A program made the position numbers and the translations under genes. A stretch of 39,904 nucleotides of DNA from Priapulus caudatus (taxonomy: Eukaryota > Priapulida > Priapulimorpha > Priapulimorphida > Priapulidae), in assembly GCF_000485595.1 (NCBI RefSeq), contig NW_014577091.1:176394-216297 (forward strand). The letters run 5' to 3'. The notes under the pieces are model-generated. The model saw nothing but the letters and a program-made list of their open reading frames with translations. It did not search any database and had not been told where the DNA came from. Positions 19,302 to 31,062 of the stretch are shown one piece after another (position 1 is the stretch's first letter; the number at the start of each line of letters is the position of its first letter).

Positions 19302-22300
19302 CTGTGGAATGCAGACGGACGTTAGCGTGCGAGTGGCCGGTTTGCCGAGGTTTTCAGCATAGCTTAATAAATTCGCGATCGTGGTTACGTGAATTATCAT
19401 CGAGTTAATATAATTTTGGAATTAGGCCTTTATATTCATAATGAATAGTTTACGTAAGCAATTCAATATTTAAAAGGATACTAGACTAGGATTTTACTGC
19501 ATACAACTGTACTTACTGTATAACAAATCGTCTATACCCACACGTACTTGCTACCAGATACCTAATTTAATTGTTATAATTAATTATACATCAACGCTAC
19601 GAAATTTGAACGGCACCATTGACACCCGCGATCGTGCTGCCACCCTGAAAAAGTTGCGCATTTCCCAATATATTTTGCACGTTACAGACCGAGGGCTAAT
19701 CACAAAGGTGCAATTATATTTATACCTAAATGCTATTTAACCGAACAATGTTCATTTTAGGACAAATTTATCCATAATATAACTGAAACTATATATGTCG
19801 TTTTATATAAGATATTACAATCCCTTTGCTTTTAAATTAATAAATAAGAAACACCCTCGGTCTGTAGCCCTTGGCTGAAAATTCGTTTTGCGCAACTTTT
19901 CAGATCGTGCGCTTTGAGTGGCGCCACCGTCGTTGTAATCAAACTGTAGTCGTTAGTTTTAAAACAATAAAAAAAAAATTTCTAATAGTGATTGAACCAT
20001 GAAACTTTTTATGTAGCATAATTTTAACCTAAATTAACAGAAAATAACACTAGAACCTAGAGTAAAGGATCCCTTTAAATGAAATTCCTTTCCTTCTACA
20101 ATAAGAAAGTCATCCTGACACTGTTAACACTGTAATATCCTCATCGTATATATCACGTAAGAGTGCAAGTTTGTAATTCATCGCGGGTTAAATTTAGTGT
20201 GTAAGAAATGTTATATTTTATTACTGGTGCATGCCTTTTATAGCTCAGATAACTGGACGAACACATCCCGAAACTGCAATACAGCTACAGTAGCGAACAA
20301 CGGTTTGTGAAATTGATACTTTTACAAGTTTGTTGAGCTATACATTTTCTGTAAACATCATAGCGTGTTAGAATTCTATGAAATTCAGTGACATGACATT
20401 GTAATAACCAACAGAACACTAGGATTCATTGTAATCTACAGAAATCAAATGAATATAGGTATAACAATTGCAAATGTTTGATCCATCCTGCTAAATGCTT
20501 ACCCTATCTAGTATCTTTTGCTTCAGAAAAGGCTTGATGACTGCAAAAAGCACCCCAAATATCATCGGCTCTCTCAGGTAGTGTATGCCCTTAAACCTTG
20601 CCGGGAAGCAGTCCTGTGGGCAGAGAATAAATCCTTTATTGCCACAAAGTTCGGCCATATAAGCTGGACAGTGAATTGACACTTTCTTCATAGAAGGCAG
20701 CATAATGATCTTCTGTAGGTGTTCCATCATAGGTGAGAGATTGTAAGGATTAGTTTGACCAATACTAATCAACAAGTTTATACTTGCAAGAACCTGGAAA
20801 ACCTCAACAAGTCTACCCAGTCTGGCAGGGTTTTGCATAATTCTATCTAAATAACTCAATAACTGGGGAGCACCTGCTGCAAACTTGCTCAAGTGGAGGG
20901 AGGCTCAGGGAGCGATTTGTGCAATGTCATGCACGATTTCCCACCACAAGAAGAAAAGCAATATTGATCTACTGAGGTAAAAAGAACCAATTCGGCATGC
21001 AATATTGATTGCACATGATGTGGCCTGGTTAGGAACTGTCATGTTTTTCGTGTAGAAAAGGAGAATTAGTGACTGTGAATGCGTAAAATGTAACAAGAAT
21101 AAAAACCCAATATTGCATCCTGTTATTGAATATAGCCTACACGGGGTGTGGCATAAACAATAGATCCAAACTTTCTCAGACATGAATGCCTAATATATTA
21201 CGCATTAGCTATTAACTGGAGATCCTTTTACCTGGATTGAATGCATGTACAAGTAAATTCACGCATGAATGGTTTAATTAATTAGTGACTGTGTATGCTG
21301 CTACTTCTGTAAGAGCTGCGAACATTTTCCAGCATGAATGGCTAACAATAACACGCACTGATCATCGACTCTCGACGCCGATTACCTGGATAAGAGCGGT
21401 GAACTTCTTCAGGTAGGAGGGTCCGATCTGGCGCACGTGGTTCAGGTTGATGGACTGGAAGTCGATGATGGCGACGATGCCGTTGATCTGCGTCTCCTCC
21501 TCCTGCACTAGTTTCTCGAGCATCAGCACGCTGCAGCGGAACACGTCGTTGATGTGATGCTTCTCCACGTCCCACTGACCTGTGCAGGTGAGCGAGAGCG
21601 TGCGGCACGCATCATTAGCAGCCTAGACAGCGAGAAGGAGGGCACAGACGGGGCGGTTAGTGGGGCAGGGGTGATGTCGCGAGGAGCGCGGCGGTTCGTG
21701 CGGAGGGGCGGTCCGCCGAGGAGGGCCCGGTTCGTTGGGGAGGTGGGTCTGCCCCCGAAAGAGGGGGGTTCGGTGCGGGAGGGGCGCCGTTCGTAAAGGA
21801 GGGGTGCGTTCGTGGAGAAGAGCGGGACGTGCGTGGGCGGAGGGGCAGTTCGTGTGGCGAGGAAGGGGGCCTTTATCTTCGACTTGTTTGTGGCCATGAT
21901 CGCATGGGGTTGTTCATTTAGCCTTTCTCTCTCTTGCTCTAGCCCTCTCTCTATCTCTCTCAACTCTCTCTCTTCTCTCTTTTCTTACTCTTTCACTGCA
22001 CTCTCACACTTCCACACCTCTCGTTTCTGTGTCATTTTCTTTTCTGCTCGATGTATAACAGCTCGATTTATTCTGCGATCAGCATAAACCAGAGCAGGCC
22101 CCACCAGTAATGCAGCTATTGTTTCATTGAAAAAAAGCCAGGATCATTCATCTTCCCTCATTCCATGATCACTCTGAGGTTATTTTCATCATCTTGCTTA
22201 GTGGTGTAGGTTTTAATCACTTGCAGTTCATGCGATTCTCTTTCATTGCTCTACACCTACCTTTCTCATCCTTAAATACCTTTTTTTCTCCGTTGTTGTC

Positions 22301-25300
22301 TCCACTCTCTCACCGTTCTCATTGCTCTCTCTCTCTCTTCTACTCCCCCCCTCCCTCTCTCTCTATCTATCTATCTATCTATCTTTCCTCTCTCTCTTTC
22401 TCTCTCTCTCTCTTTCACTCTGTTTCACTTTCTCTCTCTCTCAATACATCACAATTGGATGGATTTAGAAAATGCTATTTCTGCAGTTATTTTGCTTTCA
22501 CACGATAATAGCAAGATGATAGTATTGATTATACGGCTAGATAGTCTGGATGCTAATACCTCGTATTAGCGCGTACTGACAGCCACGCGATCCTCACTTT
22601 ACCTGCTTCACATGACACAACCTTTCTCACAGCACAACGCATGTACATTCTAATGTACGGTGAAACCTACAGCAAATAGGGCAGCCCCTCTTATTAATTA
22701 CATCGCATAACACTAGTTGAAGACAATAAGCACCAACCTGGCCTGAAGACAAAGATGCGACATCCTTGCTCAGTCCTGTGAGGAAGAATTCCCTGTATAT
22801 CTCTCTCCAGTAACCCGCGCACGGCGGAAGGTAGGAGGTTGGCATAGATATCGGGGTTCTGCGCTCGTAAACTGTAGTAGTTCAACTGTAGACGATTAAA
22901 ATAACACGATAAAAATAAACAACAAACGTGCAAAAATAGACGCGTGAATCAGCAAAATAATTCCTTACAAAATAATCGCGTATATTCTCGCATGCAATGT
23001 CGTCTAATCAACGTCACACGTAAGTACGAGATGTGGTTCACATCTAATTACTTTCCTGCCGAACAACAAATCGCGAAAGATCCGCGCACTAATCTTGCAG
23101 CTTCACAGCCATTATGTCGCCATACCGCACACTAATTACCACCTGCACAAGGTGCGCCCATGAACAGCGAAAACATCGAAAATATTGCGACGCGCGGCTA
23201 TATTGACCCTGCAGACGCAGATTCCCCAAATTCCGTAAGCCTATAGACTGCCACCGAGCCCACACGCGTAGACTATCACCAATCTCGCATTCGTAGGCTG
23301 CTACCGTTCATGCACTCCTAGACTGCCGACGATCGTGAGTGTCTAGACAAGTCGCCGAACCCTCGCGCCACACTCACCAGCAGCTGGAACGCTCTGTCGT
23401 AGTCGTACTTTCTCGCACGCAGGAAGCGCAGCAGGAAGGAGTCGTCGATGCGAAAGTTGAGGTCAGGTCGTGCTAGCACCATGTCTCGCAGGGCCTGGAT
23501 GTCGCGTGTCCGCCACTCCGGCTTTTCCTGCGGCACACGATTGTAAAGCGCTTGGGTCACTATACATAGATTGTGAAATGCCATTCACTACTGGTTATTA
23601 CCTACAGAATACAGTTCGCTACAAATGACAGCATAAGCACGAACGTGAGCCAGCTGGCTGAATGAACCAGGTGGCGTAACATCCAAGGGGAGTATCATGG
23701 CTGCCCACCAAGATTATGGGGAAATTACAAAAACCTAATAATGCAACAAAAACAACAACAAAAGAACATAATTATTATGCTAATAAAATGTGATTTATCG
23801 AAAACCATTAAAATCAGTACTTGATCATGATTACTCATGGAGTTAGGTGCCCCCAAGGAATTTGCTCGAGCTACCATCCTGGTGGCCATCGTTAGAAAGA
23901 TCATACGCCTATAGTTATGACTATCATAACTCCAAAATGCCATAACTTTATACTATCTATCTGACAATGGCCCCCTGAGTCATAAAGCACCTAGTACATT
24001 AGTGATTTCGAACATTTTCTCACAGACTGATCTGTTGACTAGAACTACCATGATATACTAGTACCAAAAAATGATTAGAAGATCATGATAATTACAGACT
24101 GTGATATCGTTTTGCTAGCACACGACTCTATAACAAGAGTGCGGTACACCTGTCTTAATATTTTAGCTTTCAAATAAACCCTATAGGATATTAACATGCC
24201 ACATACATGTGCTGGCATATTGTACGTGTAACTACATCTATGTAGAGGTATGTTTGATACTCTGAATTTGATTGTACTGTGCAATTACAGTATGTTAGTT
24301 TATTACACATATTACATACTATCTAGAAGTCATTTGAAGGAGCGAGCTATAACTGCCTTGTTGTCATTATCAATATAATAGCCTTTCACATTCATTCTGC
24401 TTCTAAATGAGCTCCGTCCACACTGTACTGACAGGCAAGATGATGACTCATAGCATGCGCAAGCAGGACGCATAGATATATATATAGATGTAACCATAGA
24501 TATATATATATACAACTATCTCTATATATCTATGTTGTATATATCTATGTTGTATATATCTATGTTGTATATATCTATGTTGTATATATCTATGGTGTAA
24601 CGTATCTTACCATGAATTCCCATGCTCATCTATGCACGTGATTTTACCACGAATCCCGCGCCCTCACCTGCTTCAAAATGTCTAACATAATACATCCACC
24701 CTCACCTCTGCAACACATCAACCATGGATCCCACATGCTCACCTGCACCGACACATCTCACATAAAACCTCCACCCTCACCTGTGCAATCCATCTACCGT
24801 AAATCCACCGACCTCACCTATGTGATAAATCTTCCATGGACCCCCACACCCTCACTTTTGCAACACATTTACGATGAATCCCTCATCCCACATCATGAAA
24901 CCTCCACCCTCACCTGTGCAATCCATCTACCGTAAATCCACCGACCTCACCTATGTGATAAATCTTCCATGGACCCCCACACCCTCACCTTTGCAACACA
25001 TTTACGATGAATCCCGTCTTCTCACCTGTACAACACATCTACCATGAATTCCCACATCCTCACCTGCCCAATGATATCTACCCATATGCTTCATTTTTTA
25101 CATCCAGATCCAGATCCAGAAGACATCTAGCCTGGACTGCTGTGCACACCCGTCGATTTACCCTGGAAAACTGGATATCTGCTCTATTACCCTGCCCTGT
25201 CATGCCGATAGTAGCCCGATACCCAACGACTTACAGTACCCTGCACCGCCCATCAATCTACCCTGCACCACCCATCAATCTACCCTGCACCACCCATCAA

Positions 25301-26835
25301 TCTACCCTGCACCGCCCATCAATCTACCCTGCACCGCCCATCAATCTACCCTGCACCGCCCATCAATCTACCCTGCACCGCCCATCAATCTACCCTGCAC
25401 CATCAATCAATCTACCCTGCACCGCCCATCAATCTATCCTGCATCACCCATCAATCCACCCTGCACTGCTCCTCGATCTACCCTGCACGGCAGCGCTCAC
25501 CTGCAGCTCCTCCTCGGCCTTGCGGATCAACTCTTCGCTCAGGGTGCACACGTACGGCTCGTACATCGCGCTCGGCGATGAGCCCTCCGTCTCCTGAATG
25601 CTCCCAAAGCTACCCTCGGGAACGCTCCCGAAGCTGCCCTCGGCCTGCGACTGCAGCGAGCTGGAGTGCAGTGAGCCTGAATGCATCGAGCGCACGTCGC
25701 CGTTCTGACTCGACTCGGACGTCGTCGACGTCGAGTAGCCGTTGCGGTCGAGCTTCGCGCGCACCTTGCGCCGCACGCTCGTCGCCGTGACGATGCCGCT
25801 GCAGCCGGCGACGTCGAAGAGGTCGTGGGCGACGAGAGTGGGCGAGTCGTCGGCGCTGTGGTGCTCCTGGCGCGCGAGACGCGGGCTACGTCTCCGCACC
25901 GCCTCGCCCACGCTGAAAAACATCGCAGGGGGAACTACTCGTGAGTGTCGGAAATTACGCGAAGAAAAAGGCGGGATATTTCGATCGTGCGTGCACAGTG
26001 ATCCAGTTTTTTAAAATCCAAGTGACGGATTCTAGTTCTCACAGGCTACAGAACAAACTTTTCCTGATGCTAAACTGACTCACTTTCAGGTGTGTTAAAC
26101 ACGGCTGGCGGAACGACATATTTCTCAGCGTAATAGGGCACGAGAGGAATGAACCATCGCATGAACACTTTGTATACGTGACAATGAACATTACATTTTA
26201 CATTATATCTGATATAATCGACAATAGCCACTGAATATTATATTTCATTCAGCGAATTTAAGTGATAATGGCTGCTGCATACTTTACTTCTAGCGAAAAT
26301 AGGCAACAATGTAATGTTCTTGTCCATATAATATTCCATCAACCACTTGCAGTTTCTAAGGGTGCACTGATGTGCGTTAGTATGCTCGGCGATGCCTTTC
26401 TAGCTCTATACGGGTTCTTTCGCCACTCCTGTGCTTCCTTTGTAAACTAGATTAACTTGACTTGTATATTTCCTATTTGCCGCTGTACACTGTATATACA
26501 CGACTTATGCACAAAATAAACATATTGAATCTTGAATCTTGAATCTATACTCACTTATCACTTAATCTTGTCCTCGCACTGACGCTGTGACTGTCGCTAG
26601 CTGAGCTCTGCTTGTTGCTAAGACACTCCAATGGAACATCGCTGAGGCTCATTCTGTCGCTCAGGTTGCGTCTGTCACTCAGGTTCCGTCTATCGCTCAG
26701 GCTCTGTCTATCACTCGCACTCCTGCTATCATTCAGGCTCTGTCTATCGCTCAGACTCCGTCTGTCGCCGAGGTTGCGTCGTTCGGCTAGCAGGTACTGC
26801 TCGCGGTCGCTCAGATTCTCGGTGGACACCGACAT
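19029..26835 (-). CDS. TTPAL: TTPAL-like CRAL-TRIO lipid-transfer protein (7 exons, complete)
   Basis: Exons in order of transcription: 26835-26555, 25912-25501, 23527-23378, 22885-22738, 21579-21386, 20613-20503, 19301-19029. All have AG/GT junctions and matching phases, giving 522 residues. Family: Sec14/CRAL-TRIO proteins that bind hydrophobic ligands (tocopherol, retinal, phosphoinositides) and move them between membranes. The CRAL_TRIO_N helices lie at about 225-285 (KAEEELQEKPEWR, LLRFLRARKYDYDRA) and the lipid-binding domain at about 310-460 (EETQINGIVAI, LHFHGNNL, ILPAEFGG). The EELQEKPEWR-RD-QALRDMV stretch is especially TTPAL-like; clavesin and TTPA are the alternatives. Vertebrate TTPAL is about 340 residues, so the first 220 residues are an extension. 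It converges on NUP210. Confidence 0.9.
19611..19935. mobile_element. Imperfect foldback element in TTPAL intron 6
   Basis: Inverted motifs pair CAGACCGAGGG (near 19685) with CCCTCGGTCTG (near 19854), and CTGAAAAAGTTGCGCA (near 19645) with TTGCGCAACTTTTCAG (near 19888). The outer ends GGCACCATTG and GTGGCGCCAC pair only loosely. Likely an old MITE; no target duplication identified. Confidence 0.5.
20503..20613 (-). CDS. TTPAL: TTPAL exon 6
   Basis: 37 codons, DCFPARFKGIHYLREP and KPFLKQKILDR, the conserved gate-helix region of the fold. The open frame around it continues into intron on both sides and those parts are not coding. Confidence 0.93.
21386..21579 (-). CDS. TTPAL: TTPAL exon 5 (lipid-binding core)
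   Basis: 194 nt beginning QWDVEKHHINDVFRC. The stretch EEETQINGIVAIIDF is the central strand of the CRAL-TRIO fold and is followed by IGPSYLKKFTALIQ. Phase 1 in, phase 0 out. Confidence 0.93.
21900..22445 (+). repeat. CT-rich microsatellite region in TTPAL intron 4
   Basis: Long CTCT/TCTC tracts (about 21915-21990 and 22310-22445) with an internal ATCT run. The plus-strand open frames here are products of the repeats. The rest of this intron (21580-22737) shows nothing further. Confidence 0.75.
22738..22885 (-). CDS. TTPAL: TTPAL exon 4
   Basis: 148 nt beginning LNYYSLRAQNPDIYANL and ending GCRIFVFRPG. It carries the entry into the lipid-binding domain. Phase 0 in, phase 1 out. Confidence 0.92.
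23378..23527 (-). CDS. TTPAL: TTPAL exon 3 (CRAL_TRIO_N)
   Basis: 50 codons, EKPEWRTRDIQALRDMV through FLLRFLRARKYDYDRAFQLL. LRFLRARKY is the hallmark of the CRAL_TRIO_N helical bundle. Phase 0 at both ends. Confidence 0.93.
23528..24480. other. TTPAL intron 2, unique part
   Basis: AT-rich intronic sequence without a recognisable element or exon. The open frames at 23725-23943 and 24075-24284 lack splice context. Confidence 0.5.
24475..24600 (+). repeat. TATATCTATGTTG minisatellite
   Basis: About five units of TATATATCTATGTTG following a TA-rich stretch, inside TTPAL intron 2. Confidence 0.8.
24660..25080 (+). repeat. Higher-order minisatellite with 132-bp period
   Basis: CCTCCACCCTCACCTGTGCA-type units. 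A block starting at 24766 recurs at 24898 almost unchanged (132-bp period), each containing AATCTTCCATGGACCCCCAC. Intronic. Confidence 0.75.
25235..25490 (+). repeat. 22-bp minisatellite next to the TTPAL exon 2 donor
   Basis: About eleven units of TACCCTGCACCGCCCATCAA with CACC/CGCC variants. The array ends roughly 10 bp from the donor at 25499-25500. There is no spacer diversity, so it is a tandem repeat and not a CRISPR array. Confidence 0.9.
25501..25912 (-). CDS. TTPAL: TTPAL exon 2
   Basis: 412 nt beginning NVGEAVRRRSPRLARQEHH. It then has a Ser/Gly-rich region with a repeated EGSFGS motif, and ends with the start of the conserved part (LSEELIRKAEEELQ). The donor GTGAGC lies next to a 22-bp minisatellite. 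The exon is far more GC-rich than its introns. Confidence 0.85.
26440..26550 (+). mobile_element. Possible non-LTR retrotransposon 3' tail
   Basis: The sequence ends ACAAAATAAACATATTGAAT then three tandem TTGAATC-type units. A short tandem tail after an AATAAA-like motif is typical of LINE/SINE 3' ends. No reverse transcriptase frame is present. Confidence 0.35.
26555..26835 (-). CDS. TTPAL: TTPAL exon 1 (LSDR-repeat N-terminus)
   Basis: 281 nt from ATG (MSVSTENLSDREQYLL) to donor GTGAGT, phase 2. Residues about 20-66 are six-residue repeats of the type RNLSDR/QSLSDR (18-bp DNA repeats), then a Ser-rich stretch. It is polar, charged and probably disordered. The exact splice to the next exon (GA-T AA|C GTG) replaces the in-frame stop of the unspliced frame, which supports it as coding. 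A start within exon 2 (ATG complement at 25921-25923) is possible from an alternative promoter. Confidence 0.7.
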
Positions 26836-27990
26836 GTTGACCTCGATACGCGACCTTGACCCGAGAATCGTGCGACGTCCGTGCGCACGCGGCCCGTACC
26901 GCTAGCCTCGCCAGCTGCCGTCGCACGAGCGGGCCTCGCCGGAGCAGATGTCGGCTGACATATGCCCCGATAAAAGCACGAGCACCTTCCCCGGCGACGT
27001 ACACAAGCAGCGGGAAGTGTCTCTGTGCGTGTGTGCGCGTGTATGTGCGTGATAGATCAATACCTCTGCTGAGTCGGCGCGCCTACCATGAAGACAGAAC
27101 AGTTTTAGTTACCGCGCTCTCGTATCCGCGCAAGCATCTATCCATACGTCATTCGATTTCAATTACGATGAGTTTGCACATCGTATACACTGTCACTATG
27201 CATGCACTTGCTGACATAATACGCATAGGTGCAGCGAAGGGCTCCTACACATCTACCGCACACTGGAAAGCTATCTATATAAAACGATTGCACAGAGTCG
27301 CCGCCGATAAAAACAAATCACCCTCGAGCCGGTCACTTAAAACCGCGTCGTTGCTGCGTGCATCGTGCTGACTGACAGACGAACACGGCAGCAGTAAAAC
27401 CCGATCCCCAGACACACAGCCGGCGACCCTTCTCGTCATCTGCCACCGTACCTAGCGCCAGGGAGTCTATAATAGCCCCTGCTAGCGCGCACCGCGCAAA
27501 CGACGCACGGTGCCGGTCTATAAACATCCAGGGGTATCTGAGCGATGAGTCATCGACGAGGTGTATGCACTGTGACCTATTCGACACGTCTGCCATTCAG
27601 ATAACACTAACAGCGGCGAACCGCAAGCCTGCCCGTACTATCTTCTGGGGAATTTTATCTTTGCGCTTGATAGAAAATAGAAATGCGTAAAATACCTCAC
27701 TCGCCCTTGCGAGCATATTAGAGCCTGTTCATGGTTTCGGATAGGGTAGAACATCTCATGGTTTCGTATTAAAAGCGTGAAGTATTACTCAACGTGACGT
27801 TGCAGACGCACACGTCTCCGTGAGAGCAGGCGCCTGAGTGCAACCAATGACGTTTACAAAACTGCTTTGCCAGTGACGAGCGATACTCTAGGAGCCAGGA
27901 ATACGGAATGCAGTAATAAATGGGCTATGTACATTGATATATTTGTTATTATTATAACCTCTGATATTAATACGTGAAGGTTCGTACATG
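26836..27990. other. TTPAL 5' flank
   Basis: Bases 26840-27000 are rich in CG dinucleotides and may hold the TTPAL promoter or 5'UTR, though I see no defined core promoter motif. The rest carries no supported gene; the frames at 26856-27371 and 27333-27596 lack domains. Confidence 0.35.
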
Positions 27991-27995
27991 CACAG

Positions 27996-28475
27996 CAGGC
28001 CCTCAGGTCCAGCTTTATATTGGGGGGTTCGTTTTTCAAATGTTGGCAATTTGCTCGCAGAGGCGGTACAGGTTTTGTACCAGGGGGTGGGGTCTAACCG
28101 TAAGAGGCCAAAGTTGCGAGGCAACGCGAAGGGGTGGTCTGGGTTTACAAATTATTTTTAAAATTATTTTTAAAATTAGAACCCCCTCAAGATGCGCTTT
28201 TCCTGCGCCAGCAAAGGGGCCGACTCCCTGACCCCCCTGTAACACGCCCCTTGCGCGGGCGCAAGCGACCAGGCGAGGAGCCAAGCGCCCGAGCGGGGGG
28301 AGGGTGTTCTGGGGGGGGGGTGTTCACTGTTCACCCTCCCGCACGATGGAGATTTTGCAATTATTACACTAAAATGGAGCGACCTGAGGTGATTCTTGCA
28401 AATTTTCAAAAATTATTATTTTTTGCTTGGGGGGGTTCGTTCGAACCCCCCGGACCCCCCCTGGCTACGAGCCTG
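27996..28475. mobile_element. Probable DNA element with C/G-run ends
   Basis: The left end begins CAGGCCCTCAGG and soon reads GGGGGGTTCG. The reverse complement of the right end begins CAGGCTCGTAGCCAGG and then reads GGGGGGTTCG. These look like divergent terminal inverted repeats. The interior has a run of ten Gs near 28311-28320. No transposase frame. Confidence 0.4.
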
Positions 28476-28479
28476 CACA

Positions 28480-29680
28480 TGAACTGCATTCGTATTTGCT
28501 TACACGCATTCAATCCACCTCACTAGTATAAGGTTTCATCCTACTTTCACACACGGTTGCTTTTCTATGGATCCATAATATAAGGATATCAATAAGGCTA
28601 ATTATCAATTTCTATAGGTATAATTATCTCTTCATAGCCTCAATGCGAGGATGGTGAAAATACGTCGTTATTTAGTATAATTAATTTTCTGATATAGATG
28701 TCTGATGTTACATCATGTTTACATAAGACTAAATACTAATGAATCATGAATAAACATCAATTATTAAATAATTTTCAGCTGATCAGCTTCTAATCAGGTA
28801 CAACACTTCTGTATGCAGATCATACCTATACTACATTAGCTGCTGACTATAGTGAGCAATGTTTTCATTTGGTTGGCAGTCTATAGCTGAGTTCAGCCAA
28901 TACGACTGACTATATGTATATATACAGTAACTACTGGGTACAACTGCTTACAATCTGTAACAGACCTAGTTCATCACGGGCTACTCAGACATATATGCAT
29001 CATTCTATGTGTTTTAAAGTTGTTGTTTAATTAATATAAACTGAGCTGTATGTCCACTCAATTGAGTTGGCTCTCATGACAACTCGATCTGTTGTCACAT
29101 ACCGCTTCCAAAAATGTATCTTAGTTGTGTGCTTGGTTGTATAAATAATATTTTACTTCTAGCTGAATCAATTTTTTAAATGACACATTTTCTTAAACTG
29201 TAAGATTTAGTAACAAATGCATGGTCTTGTACAATTTTTCAAGTAAACATATGCAAACAAACACATTGTTGTACAAATTAGATCAAGAGCTAATAATACC
29301 TAATAAGGTATTATTAGCACTTGATTAGATGTAATTAACACTTTAACAGCGTAAATTCATCACTTAGTCTAGTCACCTTTAAGTCAATATATGTGCATAA
29401 TATTGTAAGCATGTTGGTTATTAACATATTGCATCTTAGTTCATGTATGCAATCTACCAAATGAACCACCAACATCTACAACAGACAGACCCTTCATTAT
29501 ACATTTACTAAACCCTGGATCCCCTTACAGATTTTCTAAATCCACCCCTGTAAGCTCCCTCGTGAATCTTAGTCAATAGACTCAATACACACCTACCATT
29601 GCAACCATGCATTCACATGATTCGCATCCATCCATGAGGGCTGGGATAATAATTCATTTTATAACATTGATCTCAGTTGG
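28480..29680. other. AT-rich intergenic stretch
   Basis: No gene or clear element. A short near-palindrome (TACCTAATAAGGTATTA near 29297) and other small inverted motifs are present. Confidence 0.5.
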
Positions 29681-29684
29681 TTTT

Positions 29685-30274
29685 ATATGCAGGGGTAGAA
29701 ATTATAGTTTGAAAATTTACAGGCCAGCCGGGCCTGTAGGTAATGGATTTTACAGGCCCGCCAGGCAAATTACAGGCCCGCATCATTCCCCGCGGATACC
29801 GCAGCATTTAAAAAAAATAAAAGACTGAAATTTGAATTGTTTTATTTACAGTAATACAAAGAACATATTCAGTGACTACTAATGAGCAGAATTCTCAGTC
29901 CTCCCTGGTGTCCTCACTCTCTGGACTCTTTTTAACTGTTAGCCGGGCTGCATGATTTCGATGTAAATGTGGCAGGAAATGAGTTAATTGGACCCCCTCA
30001 TTAGTGCAGATGACCACTGGTAATGATTAGAATTGCCATGCTTCAAAGCAGAGATTACACGCAGAACCCAGGTCACTGTTGTGCACAACTTGACACAAGT
30101 GAGTGATACTGCGGTAACTTTTCATCCTCGCTGGCATGCCGGGGACGGTTTTGCATGCTGGGGGTGGATTTTCTATGGGCCCGTCGGGCCTGCTAGTATT
30201 AGAAACGTCAGGCCCGAGCCATAAAATACAGGCATCGGGCCTGCAGGCCCCTTATGATTTCGACCCCTGATATG
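29685..30274. mobile_element. hAT-like MITE, long copy
   Basis: Element 29690-30269 begins CAGGGGTAGAAAT and ends ATTTCGACCCCTG, flanked by ATATG (29685-29689 and 30270-30274). The ends match the 226-bp copy in the NUP210 intron. The middle (about 29792-30142) has some 350 bp absent there, either a nested insertion or the interior lost from the short copy. Confidence 0.75.
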
Positions 30275-30389
30275 CCTCTGAATGTTCTGGGACTTTAAAC
30301 TTGAAGCCAGCAATTTATTCACTCTGAGCCTGTATATAGTTAAATGGATAAAGATAGAAAAATACAGAAAACAGGAAAATAATTAACCA

Positions 30390-30462
30390 ACTGATGGGAT
30401 TCGATCCAAATTAAGACCTTTCAGCCGTGACGTCCACGCTGTACCCGTCCGGCTATTGAGGC
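30390..30462 (-). repeat. tRNA-like fragment or SINE head
   Basis: On the minus strand TAGCCGGACGGGT resembles an A box and GGATCGAATCC resembles a B box, with spacing slightly longer than in a tRNA. I could not fold a clean acceptor stem or anticodon arm, so this is more likely a tRNA-derived SINE or a relic than a working tRNA. Confidence 0.3.
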
Positions 30463-30625
30463 TTATTGGGTTTATAGATTATGGATGTGCCATGAATATA
30501 TGACAGCACTGTGACGTCATTGTCATTTGAGGCAGTTGAGGCACGTGATTTGTATCAACCAATGGGATTTGGGAGCTCGGTTCATGAACCGTGTAGGCAC
30601 GTGAACCGAGGTGACACATGAGCCT

Positions 30626-30713
30626 AAAGGTGTCTGGTTGACTCGGTTCATCTGCCCACTCGGGTGGCCGGCGAACCGAGTGGGCAGATGAACCGAGTCA
30701 ACCAGACACCTTT
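30626..30713. repeat. Perfect 38-bp-arm hairpin
   Basis: The left arm 30626-30663 and right arm 30676-30713 are exact reverse complements around a 12-bp loop. The arms begin AAAGGTGTCTGGTTGACTCG. The motif CTCGGTTCAT also recurs upstream near 30578. It could be a MITE, a hairpin-RNA locus or a recent inverted duplication. Confidence 0.85.
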
Positions 30714-31062
30714 GGGAGGTACCGGGGTATGCATGCTGCATATGCCATAGCTGCGAGTCAAAACGAGTACCAGCATGAGGTAGGGGCCTATCATGTATAA
30801 TAATATTAATATCTGGGGCTCAAGCTTAGTAAAAAAACTACTGCTCACAACTTGAACTAGACTGCTACAACATTCAACAAGTTTAAATACAATAGCTAGC
30901 CTAATGTAACCAAACAGAATACAATGCTGTTAACCCAGCTGGTTCAACCAAAATTAACCCAAATAAGGTTAGTCTAATAATAATAATAATAATGTAATGA
31001 CATAATAATAATAATTATAATGATAATGACATAATAATGACATAATATTAATAATAATAACG

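Noticed and set aside
20905-21183. 92-codon minus-strand frame in TTPAL intron 5
   Set aside because: It lies between two well-defined exons (21386-21579 and 20503-20613) whose phases join directly; no conserved motif.
25235-25490. CRISPR-like regularly repeated array
   Set aside because: Units are directly adjacent 22-bp tandem repeats with no unique spacers, in an intron of an animal gene.
25007-25597. 196-codon plus-strand open frame
   Set aside because: Translation of the 22-bp minisatellite plus antisense of TTPAL exon 2.
30390-30462. Functional tRNA gene on the minus strand
   Set aside because: A- and B-box-like motifs are present, but no clean cloverleaf or anticodon arm could be found; kept only as a tRNA-like repeat.
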